DNA of 64,000 bases, from the NCBI GenBank assembly GCA_958298945.1, contig OY282608.1:61542951-61606950 (forward strand), written 5' to 3'. Source of the DNA: Atherix ibis (lineage: Eukaryota; Arthropoda; Insecta; Diptera; Athericidae). Shown here piece by piece: positions 43,576-56,430 of this stretch (the first letter of the stretch is position 1; every line of letters begins with the position of its first letter). The notes below the pieces were generated by a model. That model saw nothing but the letters and a program-made list of their open reading frames with translations. It searched no databases and was not told the DNA's origin. The position numbers and the translations under genes were made by a program.

Positions 43576-45900
43576 CAACAAGCCATCAAACCAACAAACA
43601 AATAAACCAACAAACCAAAAAACAAACAAACCAACAAACCAACAAGCCAACAAACCAACAAACCAACTAGCCAACAAGCCAACAAACCAACAAACCAACA
43701 AACCAACAAACCAACAAACCGACAAGCCAACAAACCAACAAACAAATAAACAAACAAACCAACAAACCAACAAACCGACAAACAAAACCAACAAACCAAC
43801 AAACCAACAAACCAACAAACCAACAAACCAACAAACCAACAAACCAACAAGCCAACAAACCAACAAACAAATAAACAAACAAACCAACAAACCAACAAAC
43901 CGACAAACCAACAAACCAACAAACCAACAAACCAAACAACCAACAAACAAAACCAACAAACCAACAAACTAACAAACCAACAAACCAACAAACCAACAAG
44001 CCAACAAACCAACAATTCAACAAACCAACAAGCCAACAAACCAACAAACAAATAAACCAACAAACCAAAAAACAAACATACCAACAAACCAACAAGCCAA
44101 CAAACCAACAAACCAACAAACCAACTAGCCAACAAGCCAACAAACCAACAAACCAACAAACCAACAAACCAACAAGCCAACAAACCAACAAACAAATAAA
44201 CAAACAAACCAACAAACCAACAAACCGACAAACAAAACCAACAAACCAACAAACCAACAAACCAACAAACCAACAAGCCAACAAACCAACAAACCAACAA
44301 ACCAACAAACCAACAAGCCAACAAACCAACAAACCAACAAACAAATAAACAAACAAACCAACAAACCAAAAAACCAACAAACAAAACCAACAAACCAACA
44401 AACCAACAAACCAACAAACCAACAAACCAACAAACCAACAAACCAACAAACCAACAAACCAACAAGCCAACAAACCAACAAACAAATAAACAAACAAACC
44501 AACAAACCAACAAACCGACAAACCAACAAACCAAAAAACCAACAAACCAACAAACCAACAAACCAACAAACCAACAAACCAACAAACCAAGAAGCCAACA
44601 AGCCAACAAACCAACAAACCAACAAGCCAACAAACCAACAAACCAACAAACCATCAAGCCAACAAACCAACAAACAAATAAACCAACAAACCAAAAAACA
44701 AACAAACCAACAAACCAACAAGCCAACAAACTAACAAACCAACAAGCCAACAAGCCAACAAACCAACAAACCAAGTAACCAAAAAGCCAACAAACTAACA
44801 AACCAACAAGCCAACAAGCCAAAAAACCAACAAACCAACAAAGCAACAAGCCAACAAGCCAACAAACCAACAAAACAAAAAGCCAAAAAACCAACAAACC
44901 AACAAGCCAACAAGCCAACTAACCAACAAACCAACAAACCAACAACCCAACTTACCAACAAACCAACAAGCCAACAAACCAACAAACCAACAAACCAACA
45001 AACCAACAAGCCAACAAGTCAACAAACCAACAAACCAACAAGCCAACAAACCAACAAACCAAAAAACCAACAAACAAAATCAACAAACCAACAAACCAAC
45101 AAACCAACAAACCAACAAACCAACAAACCAACAAACAAAGAAACCAACAAACCAACAAACCAACAAACCAAAAAACCAACAAACAAAACCAACAAACCAA
45201 CAAACCAACAAACCAACAAACCAACAAACCAACAAACCAACAAGCCAACAAACCAACAAACAAATAAACAAACAAACCAACAAACCAACAAACCGACAAA
45301 CCAACAAACCAAAAAACCAACAAACCAACAAACGAACAAGCCAACAAACCAACAAACCAACAAACCAAGAAGCCAACAAGCCAACAAACCAACAAACCAA
45401 CAAGCCAACAAACCAACAAACCAACAAACCAACAAGCCAACAAACCAACAAACAAATAAACCAACAAACCAAAAAACAAAGAAACCAACAAACCAACAAG
45501 CCAACAAACCAACAAACCAACAAGCCAACAAGCCAACAAACCAACAAACCAACAAAACAACAAACCAACAAACCAATAAGCCAACAAACCAACAAACGAA
45601 CAAACAACAAACCAACAAACCAACAAACGAACAAACCAACAAACCAACAAGCCAACAAGCCAACAAACCAACAAATCAACAATCCAACAAACTAACAAAC
45701 AAATAAACCAACAAACCAACAAACCAACAAACCAACAAACCAAAAAACCAACAAACCAATAAGCCAACAAACCAACAAACAAATAAACCAAATAACCAAA
45801 AAACAAACAAACCAACAAACCAACAAGTCAACAAACCAACAAACCAACAAGCCAACAAACCAACAAACTAACAAACCAACAAATTAACAAACCAACAAGC
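43576..45900. repeat. Higher-order repeat III, copy 4
   Basis: GCCATC 43582, AATTC 44014, CTTACC 44951 (here preceded by CAACCC instead of CAAGCC), AAATAACC 45790, AAATTAAC 45881. GCCATC to AATTC is 432 bp, as in copy 1. It is the rightmost full copy seen in the window. Confidence 0.85.
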
Positions 45901-46060
45901 CAACAAGCCAACAAACCAACAAAGCAACAATCCAACAAACTAACAAACAAATTAACCAACAAACCAACAAACCGACAAACCAACAAACCAACAAGCCAAC
46001 AAACCAACAAACAAATAAACCAACAAACCAACAAACCAACAAACCGATAAACCAACAAAC
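45681..46060. repeat. Dispersed ~0.4-kb block, member 1 (partner at 53,891)
   Basis: Matches 53,891-54,270 at a constant offset of 8,210 bp through AATCC (45681/53891), AAGTCAAC (g 45827/54037), AAATTAAC (45881/54091) and ATTAACCAAC (45951/54161). Divergences are few, for instance AAATAACC at 45790 is not present in the partner, which has plain octamers there. It overlaps the end of repeat III copy 4. Confidence 0.85.
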
Positions 46061-47160
46061 CAAAAAACCAACAAATCAACAAACCAACAAACCAACAAGC
46101 CAACAAGCCAACAAACCAACAAACCAACAAACCAACAAGCCAACAAGCCAACAAACCAACAAACCGACAAGCCAACAAACCAACAAACCAACAAACCAAC
46201 AAGCCAACAAACCAACAAACAAATAAACCAACAAACCAAAAAACAAACAAACCAACAAACCAACAAGCCAAAAAACCAACAAACCAACAAGCCAACAAGC
46301 CAACAAACCAACAAACCAACAAACCAACAAACCAACAAACCAACAAACCAACAAACCAACAAGCTAATAAGCCAACAAACCAACAAACCAACAATCCAAC
46401 AAACTAACAAACAAATAAACCAACAAACCAACAAACCAACAAAACAAAATCAACAAACCAACAAACAAACAAGCCAACAAGCCAACAAACCAACAAACCA
46501 ACAAGCCAACAAGCCAACAAACCAACAAACCAACAAGCCAACAAACCAACAAACAAACAAACCAACAAACGAACAAACCAACAAACAAATAAACGAACAA
46601 ACCAAAAAACAAACAAACCAACAAACCAACAAGCCAACAAACCAACAAACCAACAAGCCAACAAGCCAACAAGCCTTCAAACCAACAAACCAACAAGCCA
46701 ACAAACCAACAAACCAACAAGCCAACAAACCAACAAATCAACAAACCAACAAGCCAACAAACCAACAAGTCAACAAGCCAACAAGCCAACAAACCAACAA
46801 ACCAACAAACCAACAAACCAACAAACCAACAAACCAACAAGCCAACAAACCAACAAACCAACAAGCCAACAAACCAACAAACAAATAAACCAACAAACCA
46901 AAAAACAAACAAACCAACAAACCAACAAGCCAACAAACCAACAAACCAACAAACCAACAAGCCAACAAGCCAACAAACCAACAAACCAACAAGCCAACAA
47001 ACCAACAAACAAATAAACCAACAAACCAACAAACCAACAAACCGACAAACCAACAAACCAAAAAACCAACAAACCAACACACCAACAAACCAACAAACCA
47101 ACAAACCAACAAACCAACAAACCAACAAGCCAACAAACCAACAAACAAATAAACCAACAA
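46061..47160. repeat. Octamer array, mixed short segments
   Basis: Continuous octamers with no kilobase duplication that I can place with confidence. Notable local units are a CCTTCAAA at about 46,673, AAGTCAAC near 46,768, and a cluster of CAAACGAAC and CAAATAAACGAAC near 46,566-46,595 that resembles about 50,280. No coding sequence or other feature is visible. Confidence 0.75.
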
Positions 47161-48304
47161 ACCAAACAGCAAACAAACCAAAAAACCAACAAGCCAACAA
47201 ACCAACAAACCAACAAGCCAACAAGCCAACAAACCAACAAACAAATAAACCAACAAACCAAAAAACAAACAAACCAACAAACCAACAAGCCAACAAACCA
47301 ACAAACCAACAAGCCAACAAGCCAACCAACCAACAAACCAACAAACCAACAAACCAAAAAACCAACAAGCCAACAAACCAACAAACCAACAAACCAACAA
47401 GCCAACAAACCAACAAACCAACAAACCAACAAACCAACAAGCCAACAAGCCAACAAACCAACAAACCAACAATCCAACAAACTAACAAACAAATAAACCA
47501 ACAAAGAAATAAACCAACAAACCAAAAAACAAACAAACCAACAAACCAAAAAGCCAACAAACCAACAAACCAACAATCCAACAAGCCAACAAACCAACAA
47601 ACCAACAAACCAACAAACCAACAAACCAACAAGCCAACAAACCAACAAACCAAAAAACCAACAATAAAAACCAACAAACCAACAAACCAACAAACCAACA
47701 AACCAACAAACCAACAAACCAACAAACCAACAAACCAACAAACCAACAAACCAACAAGCCAACAAACCAACAAACAAATAAACCAACAAACCAACAAACC
47801 AACAAACCAACAAACCGACAAACCAACAAACCAACAAGCCAACAAACCAACTAACCAACAAACCAACAAGCCAACAAACCAACAAACAAATAAACCAACA
47901 AACCAAAAAACAAACAAACCAACAAACCAGCAAGCCAACAAACCAACAAACCAACAAGCCAACAAGCCAACAAACCAACAAACCAACAAACCAGCAAACC
48001 AACAAACCAACAAGCCAACAAACCAACAAACCAACAAACCAACAAACCAACAAACCAACAAACCAAAAAACCAACAAACCTACAAACCAACAATCCAACA
48101 AGCCAACAAACCAACAAACCAACAAGCCAACAAACCAACAAACCAACAAACCAACAAACCAACAAGCCAACAAATCAACAAACCAACAAACCAACAAGCC
48201 AACAAACCAACAAACAAATAAACCAACAAACCAAAAAACCAACAAACCAACAAACCAACAAACCAACAAACCAACAAACCAACAAACCAACAAACCAACA
48301 AACC

Positions 48305-48319
48305 AAAAAAAAAAAAAAA
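48305..48319 (+). repeat. 15-A homopolymer in a CCAAAA..CAAAACC unit
   Basis: Fifteen consecutive A between CC and CAAAACCAACAAG. It corresponds to an expanded CCAAAAAA unit. The homologous sites in the other copies of repeat IV carry 16 and 11 A. Confidence 0.9.
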
Positions 48320-49651
48320 CAAAACCAACAAGCCAACAAACCAACAAACCAACAAACCAACAAACCAACAAACCAACAAGCCAACAAACCAACAAACAAA
48401 TAAACCAACAAACCAATAAGCAAACAAACCAACAAACCGACAAGCCAACAAACCAACAAACCAACAAACCAACAAACCAACAAGACAACAAACCAACAAA
48501 CCAACAAGCCAACAAGCCAACAAACCAACAAACCAACAAACCAACAAACCAACAAACCAACAATCCAACAATCTAACAAACAAATAAACCAACAAACCAA
48601 CAAACCAACAAACCAACAAACCAACAAACCAACAAGCCAACAAACCAACAAACAAATAAACCAACAAACCAAATAGCAAACAAACCAAAAAACCAACAAG
48701 CCAACAAACCAACAAACCAACAAGCCAACAAGCCAACAAACCAACAAACAAATAAACCAACAAACCAAAAAACAAACAAACCAACAAACCAACAAGCCAA
48801 CAAACCAACAAAACAACAAGCCAACAAGCCAACAAACCAAAAAACCAACAAACCAACAAACCAAAAAACCAACAAGCCAACAAACCAACAAACCAACAAA
48901 CCAACAAACCAACAAGCCAACAAACCAACAAACCAACAAACCAACAAACCAACAAGCCAACAAGCCAACAAACCAACAAACCAACAATCCAACAAACTAA
49001 CAAACAAATAAACCAACAAAGAAATAAACCAACAAACCAAAAAACAAACAAACCAACAAACCAACAAGCCAACAAACCAACAAACCAACAATCCAACAAG
49101 CCAACAAACCAACAAACCAACAAACCAACAAACCATCAAACCAACAAGCCAACAAGCCAACAAACCAACAAACCAAAAAACCAACAATAAAAACCAACAA
49201 ACCAACAAACCAACAAACCAACAAACCAACAAACCAACAAACCAACAAACCAACAAACCAACAAGCCAACAAACAAATAAACCAACAAACCAACAAACCA
49301 ACAAACCAACAAACCGACAAACCAACAAACCAACAAGCCAACAAACCAACAAACCTACAAACCAACAAGCCAACAAACCAAGAAACAAATAAACCAAAAA
49401 ACCAAAAAACAAACAAACCAACAAACCAACAAACCTACAAACCAACAATCAAACAAGCCAACAAACCAACAAACCAACAAGCCAACAAACCAACAAACCA
49501 ACAAACCAACAAGCCAACAAATCAACAAAACAACAAACCAACAAGCCAACAAACCAACAAACAAATAAACCAACAAACCAAAAAACCAACAAACCAACAA
49601 ACCAACAAACCAACAAACCAACAAACCAACAAACCAACAAACCAACAAACC

Positions 49652-49667
49652 AAAAAAAAAAAAAAAA
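49652..49667 (+). repeat. 16-A homopolymer, longest in the window
   Basis: Sixteen consecutive A in the same flanking context as 48305 (CC before, CAAAACCAACAAG after). It is the longest mononucleotide run I found. Confidence 0.9.
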
Positions 49668-51903
49668 CAAAACCAACAAGCCAACAAACCAACAAACCAA
49701 CAAACCAACAAACCAACAAACCAACAAGCCAACAAACCAACAAACAAATAAACCAACAAACCAATAAGCGAACAAACCAACAAACCGACAAGCCAACAAA
49801 CCAACAAACCAACAAACCAACAAGCCAACAAACCAACAAACAAATAAACCAACAAACCAAAAAACAAACAAACCAACAACCCAACAAGCCAACAAACCAA
49901 CAAACCAACAAGCCAACAAGCCAACAAACCAACAAACCAACAAACCAACAAACCAACAAACCAACAAGCCAACAAGCCAACAAACCAACAAACCAACAAT
50001 CCAACAAACTAACAAACAAATAAACCAACAAACCAACAAACCAACAAACCGACAAACCAACAAACCAACAAGCCAACAAACAAATAAACCAACAAACCAA
50101 CAAACCTACAAACCGACAAACCAACAAAACAAAAAACCAACAAACCAACAAACCAACAAGCCAACAAGCCAACAAACCAACAAACCAACAAGCCAACAAG
50201 CCAACAAACCAACAAACCAACAAGCCAACAAACCAACAAACAAACAAACCAACAAACCAACAAACCAACAAACAAATAAACGAACAAACCAAAAAACAAA
50301 CAAACCAACAAACCAACAAGCCAACAAACCAACAAACCAACAAGCCAACAAGCCAACAAGCCAACAAACCGACAAACCAACAAGCCAACAAACCAACAAA
50401 CCAACAAGCCAACAAACCAACAAATCAACAAACCAACAAGCCAACAAACCAACAAGCCAACAAGCCAACAAGCCAACAAACCAACAAACCAACAAACCAA
50501 CAAACCAACAAACCAACAAACCAACAAGCCAACAAACCAACAAACCAACAAGCCAACAAACCAACAAACAAATAAACCTACAAACCAAAAAACAAACAAA
50601 CCAACAAACCAACAAGCCAACAAACCAACAAACCAACAAACCAACAAGCCAACAAGCCAACAAACCAACAAACCAACAAGCCAACAAACCAACAAACAAA
50701 TAAACCAACAAACCAACAAACCAACAAACCGACAAACCAACAAACCAAAAAACCAACAAACCAACAAACCAACAAACCAACAAACCAACAAACCAACAAG
50801 CCAACAAACCATTAAACAAATAAACCAACAAACCAAACAGCAAACAAACCAAAAAACCAACAAGCCAACAAACCAACAAACCAACAAGCCAACAAGCCAA
50901 CAAACAAATAAACCAACAAACCAAAAAACAAACAAACCAATAAACCAACAAGCCAACAAGCCAACAAGCCAACAAACCAACAAACCAACAAACCAACAAA
51001 CCAAAAAACCAACAAGCCAACAAACCAACAAACCAACAAACCAACAAGCCAACAAACCAACAAACCAACAAGCCAACAAACCAACAAACCAACAAACCAA
51101 CAAACCAAAAAACGAACAAGCCAACAAACCAACAAACCAACAAACCAACAAGCCAACAAACCAACAAACCAACAAACCAACAAACCAACAAGCCAACAAG
51201 CCAACAAACCAACAAACCAACAATCCAACAAACTAACAAACAAATAAACCAACAAAGAAATAAACCAACAAACCAAAAAACAAACAATACAGCAAACCAA
51301 CAAGCCAACAAACCAACAAACCAACAATCCAACAAGCCAACAAACCAACAAACCAACAAACCAACAAACCAACAAACCAACAAGCCAACAAGCCAACAAA
51401 CCAACAAACCAAAAAACCAACAATAAAAACCAACAAACCAACAAACCAATAAACCAACAAACCAACAAACCAACAAACCAACAAACCAACAAGCCAACAA
51501 ACCAACAAACAAATAAACCAACAAACCAAAAAACAAACAAACCAACAAACCAACAAGCCAACAAACCAACAAACCAACAAGCCAACAAGCCAGCAAACCA
51601 ACAAACCAACAAACCAGCAAACCAACAAACCAACAAGCCAACAAACCAACAAACCAACAAACCAACAAGCCAATAAACCAACAAACCAAAAAACCAACAA
51701 ACCTACAAACCAAAAATCCAACAAGCCAACAAACCAACAAACCAACAAGCTAACAAACCAACAAACCAACAAACCAACAAGCCAACAAATCAACAAACCA
51801 ACAAACCAACAAGCCAACAAACCAACAAACAAATAAACCAACAAACCAAAAAACCAACAAACCAACAAACCAACAAACCAACAAACCAACAAACCAACAA
51901 AAC

Positions 51904-51914
51904 AAAAAAAAAAA
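51904..51914 (+). repeat. 11-A homopolymer
   Basis: Eleven A, preceded by CAAAAC rather than CC and followed by CAAAAAACCAACAAG. It is the third site of the repeat IV poly-A series, with nearby base changes. Confidence 0.85.
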
Positions 51915-51920
51915 CAAAAA

Positions 51921-53880
51921 ACCAACAAGCCAACAAACCAACAAACCAACAAACCAACAAACCAACAAACCAACAAGCCAACAAACCAACAAACAAATAA
52001 ACCAACAAACCAACAAGCGAACAAACCAACAAACAAATAAACCAACAAACCAAAAAACCAACAAACCAACAAACCAACAAACCAAAAAACCAACAAACCA
52101 AAAAACCAACAAACAAAACCAACAAACCAACAAACCAACAAACCAACAAACCAACAAACCAACAAACCAACAAACCAACAAGCCAACAAACCAACAAACA
52201 AATAAACAAACAAACCAACGAACCAACAAACCGACAAACTAACAAACCAGAAAACCAACAAACCAACAAACCAACAATCCAACAAGCCAACAAACCAACA
52301 AACCAACAAGCAAACAAGCCAACAAACCAACAAACCAACAAGCCAATAAACCAACAAATCAACAAACCACCAAGCCAACAAACCAACAAACAAATAAACC
52401 AACAAACCAAAAAACAAACAAACCAATAAGCCAACAAGCCAACCAACCAACAAACCAACAAGCCAACAAGCCAACAAACCAACAAACCAACAAACCAACA
52501 AACCAACAAACCAACAAGCCAACAAACCAACAAACCAACAAACCAACAAGCCAACAAACCAACAAACCAACAAACCAACAAACCAAGTAACCAAAAAGCC
52601 AACAAACCAACAAACCAACAAACCAACAAGCCAACAAGCCAACAAACCAACAAACCAATAAGCCAACAAACCAACAAACCAAAAAACCAACAAACAAAAC
52701 CAACAAACCAACAAACCAACAAACCAACAAACCAACAAACCAACAAGCCAACAAACCAACAAATCAACAAACCAACAAGCCAACAAACCAACAAACAAAT
52801 AAACCAACAAACCAAAAAACAAACAAACCAACAAACCAACAAGCCAACAAACCAACAAACCAACAAGCCAACAAGCCAACAAACCAACAAACCAACAAAC
52901 GAACAAACCAACAAACCAACAAGCCAACAAACCAACAAACCAACAAACCAACAAGCCAATAAACCAACACACCAACAAACCATGTAACCAAAAAGCCAAC
53001 AAACTAACAAACCAACAAGCCAACAAGCCAACAAACCAACAAACCAACAAAGCAACAAGCCAATAAGCCAACAAACCAACAAACCAAAAAGCCAACAAAC
53101 CAACAAACCAACAAGCCAACAAGCCAACAAACCAACAAACCAACAAACCAACAAACCAACAAGCCAACAAACCAACAAACCAACAAGCCAACAAGCCAAC
53201 AAACCAACAAACCAACAAACCAACAAGCCAACAAGCCAACAAACCAACAAACCAACAAACCAACAAACCAACAAACCAAAAAACCAACAAACAAAACCAA
53301 CAAACCAACAAACCAACAAACCAACAAACCAACAAACAAATAAACCAACAAACCAACAAACCAACAAACCAAAAAACCAACAAACAAAACCAACAAACCA
53401 ACAAACCAACAAACCAACAAACCAACGAACCAACAAACCAACAAGCCAACAAACCAACAAACAAATAAACAAACAAACCAACAAACCAACAAACCAACAA
53501 ACCGACAAACCAACAAACCAAAAAACCAACAAACCAACAAACCAACAAGCCAACAAGCCAACAAACCAACAAACCAACAAGCCAACAAGCCAACAAACCA
53601 ACAAACCAACAAGCCAACGAACCAACAAACCAACAAACCAACAAGCCAACAAACCAACAAACAAATAAACCAACAAACCAAAAAACAAACAAACCAACAA
53701 ACCAACAAGCCAACAAACCAACAAACCAACAAGCCAACAAGCCAACAAACATACAAACCAACAAACCAACAAACCAACAAACCAACAAACCAATAAGCCA
53801 ACAAACCAACAAACCAACAAACCAACAAACCAACAAACAAACAAACCAACAAACCAACAAGCCAACAAGCCAACAAACAA
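51921..53880. repeat. Octamer array, mixed segments
   Basis: Continuous octamers with CCAAGTAACCAAAAAG near 52,587, a variant CCATGTAACC at about 52,981 and one CCAACATACAAACC-type irregularity near 53,750. CAAACAAAACC phase-breaking units are frequent at 52,108-53,390. I could not assign the stretch to a named higher-order block. A 931-codon open frame ends at 51,233 and begins at 54,028 on the minus strand, but it is only the octapeptide LLVCWFVG repeated and is not called as a gene. Confidence 0.75.
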
Positions 53881-53890
53881 ACAAACCAAC

Positions 53891-54270
53891 AATCCAACAA
53901 ACTAACAAACAAATAAACCAACAAACCAACAAACCAACAAACCAACAAACCAAAAAACCAACAAACCAACAAGCCAACAAACCAACAAACAAATAAACCA
54001 ACAAACCAAAAAACAAACAAACCAACAAACCAACAAGTCAACAAACCAACAAACCAACAAGCCAACAAGCCAACAAACCAACAAACCAACAAATTAACAA
54101 ACCAACAAGCCAACAAACCAACAAACCAACAAACCAACAATCCAACAAACTAACAAACAAATTAACCAACAAACCAACAAACCAACAAACCGACAAACCA
54201 ACAAACCAGCAAGCCAACAAACCAACAAACAAATAAACCAACAAACCAACAAACCAACAAACCGATAAAC
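53891..54270. repeat. Dispersed ~0.4-kb block, member 2 (partner at 45,681)
   Basis: Partner of 45,681-46,060 at 8,210 bp. AATCC, AAGTCAAC, AAATTAAC and ATTAACCAAC occur in the same order and spacing. CCGATAAACC follows near 54,262 as it does near 46,033 in the partner (offset within one or two units). Confidence 0.85.
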
Positions 54271-56430
54271 CAACAAACCAAAAAACCAACAAACCAACAA
54301 ACCAACAAGCCAACAAGCCAACAAACCAACAAACCAACAAACCAACAAACCAACAAGCCAACAAACCAACAAACCAACACGCCAACAAACCAACAAACCA
54401 AAAAACCAACAAGCCAACAAACCAACAAACAAATAAACCAACAAACCAAAAAACAAACAAACCAACAAACCAACAAGCCAACAAACCAACAAACCAACAA
54501 GCCAACAAGCCAACAAACCAACAAACCAACAAACCAACAAACCAACAAACCAACAAGCCAACAAGCCAACAAACCAACAAACCAACAATCCAACAAACTA
54601 ACAAACAAATAAATCAACAAACCAACAAACCAACCAACCGACAAACCAACAAACCAACAAGCCAACAAACCAACAAACAAATAAACCAACAAACCAACAA
54701 ACCAACAAACCGACAAACCAACAAACCAACAAACCAACAAGCCAACAAGCCAACAAACCAACAAACCAACAAACCAACAAACCAACAAACCAACAAGCCA
54801 ACAAACCAACAAACCAACAAACCAACAAGCCAACAAACCAACAAGCCAACAAGCCAACAAGCCAACAAACCAACAAACCAACAAACCAACAAACCAACAA
54901 ACCAACAAACCAACAAGCCAACAAACCAACAAACCAACAAGCCAACAAACCAACAAACAAATAAACCAACAAACCAAAAAACAAACAAACCAACAAATCA
55001 ACAAGCCAACAAACCAACAAACCAACAAGCCAACAAGCCAACAAACCAACAAACCAACAAGCCAACAAACCAACAAACAAATAAACCAACAAACCAACAA
55101 ACCAACAAACCGACAAACCAACAAACAAAAAATTAACAAACCAACAAACCAACAAGCCAACAAGCCAACAAACCAACAAACCAACAAACCAACAAACAAA
55201 TAAACCAACAAACCAAAAAACAAACAAACCAACAAACCAACAAGCCAACAAACCAACAAACCAACAAGCCAACAAGCCAACAAACCAACAAACAAATAAA
55301 CCAACAAACCAAAAAACAAACAAACCAACAAACCAACAAGCCAACAAACCAACAAACCAACAAGCCAACAAGCCAACAAGCCAACAAGCCAACAAACCAA
55401 CAAACCAACAAACCAACAAACCAACAAACCAACAAACCAACAAGCCAACAAACCAACAAACCAACAAACCAACAAGCCAACAAACCAACAAACCAACAAA
55501 CCAACAAACCAACAAACCAACAAGCCAACAAGCCAACAAACCAACAAACCAACAATCCAACAAACTAACAAACAAATAAACCAACAAACAAATAAACCAA
55601 CAAACCAAAAAACAAACAAACCAACAAACCAACAAGCCAACAAACCAACAAACCAACAAGCCAACAAGCCAACAAACCAACAAACCAATAAACCAACAAA
55701 CCAACAAACCAACAAACCGACAAGCCAACAAACCAACAAACCAACAAACCAACAAACCAAAAAACCAACAAACAAAACCAACAAACCAACAAATCAACAA
55801 ACCAACAAACCAACAAACCAACAAGCCAACAAACCAACAAACAAATAAACCAACAAACCAACAAACCAACAAACCGACAAACCAACAAACCAAAAAACCA
55901 ACAAACCAACAAACCAACAAGCCAACAAGCCAACATACCAACAAACCAACAAACCAACAAACCAACAAGCCAACAAACCAACAAACCAACAAACCAACAA
56001 ACCAACAAACCAACAAGCCAACAAACCAACAAACCAACAAACCAACAAACCAACAAGCCAACAAACCAACAAACAAATAAACCAACAAACCAAAAAACAA
56101 ATAAACCAACAAACCAACACGCCAACAAACCAACAAACCAACAAGCCAACAAGCCAACAAACCAACAAACCAACAAACCAACAAACCAACAAGCCAACAA
56201 ACAAACAAACCAACAAACCAACAAGCCAACAAACCAACAAACCAAAAAACCAACAAACCAACAAACCAACAAGCCAACAAGCCAACAAACCAACAAACCA
56301 ACAAGCCAACAAACCAACAAACCAACAAACCAACAAGCCAACAAACCAACAAACCAACAAACCAACAAGCCAACAAACCAACAAACAAATAAACCAACAA
56401 ACCAAAAAACCAACAAACCAACAAACCAAC
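54271..56430. repeat. Octamer array, mixed segments
   Basis: Continuous octamers with many CAAATAAA and CCAAAAAA CAAACAAA units. Local oddities are CCAACACG units near 54,378 and 56,118, a CAAACAAAAAATTAAC near 55,125, and CAATCC followed by CTAAC near 54,588 and 55,554. There is no clear kilobase duplication partner on inspection, and no gene. Confidence 0.75.

Larger units (their letters stand above)
47161..51920. repeat. Higher-order repeat IV, three unequal copies with poly-A tracts
   Basis: Four landmarks recur three times in the same order: CCAAACAG or CCAAATAG (47162, 48669, 50833), CAAAGAAATAAACC (g at 47506, 49021, 51257), CAATAAAAACC (t at 47665, 49188, 51424) and a long A run (48305, 49652, 51904). 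Copy spacing is about 1.5 kb and then about 2.2 kb. Within copies, landmark spacings differ by multiples of 8: 344, 352 and 424 bp for the first interval, 159, 167 and 167 for the second, and 640, 464 and 480 for the third. Confidence 0.85.

Noticed and set aside
48305..51914. Poly-A tails of retroposed elements
   Set aside because: The A runs sit inside expanded CCAAAAAA units with repeat on both sides. There is no element body and no target-site duplication distinguishable from the array.
51233..54028. Very long minus-strand open frames (about 931 codons here; others of 885, 868, 803 and 754)
   Set aside because: They are the octapeptide LLVCWFVG repeated in every frame. Three overlapping frames are open in most places, starts are mostly TTG codons present in each unit, and there is no ribosome site, domain or codon bias separate from the repeat.
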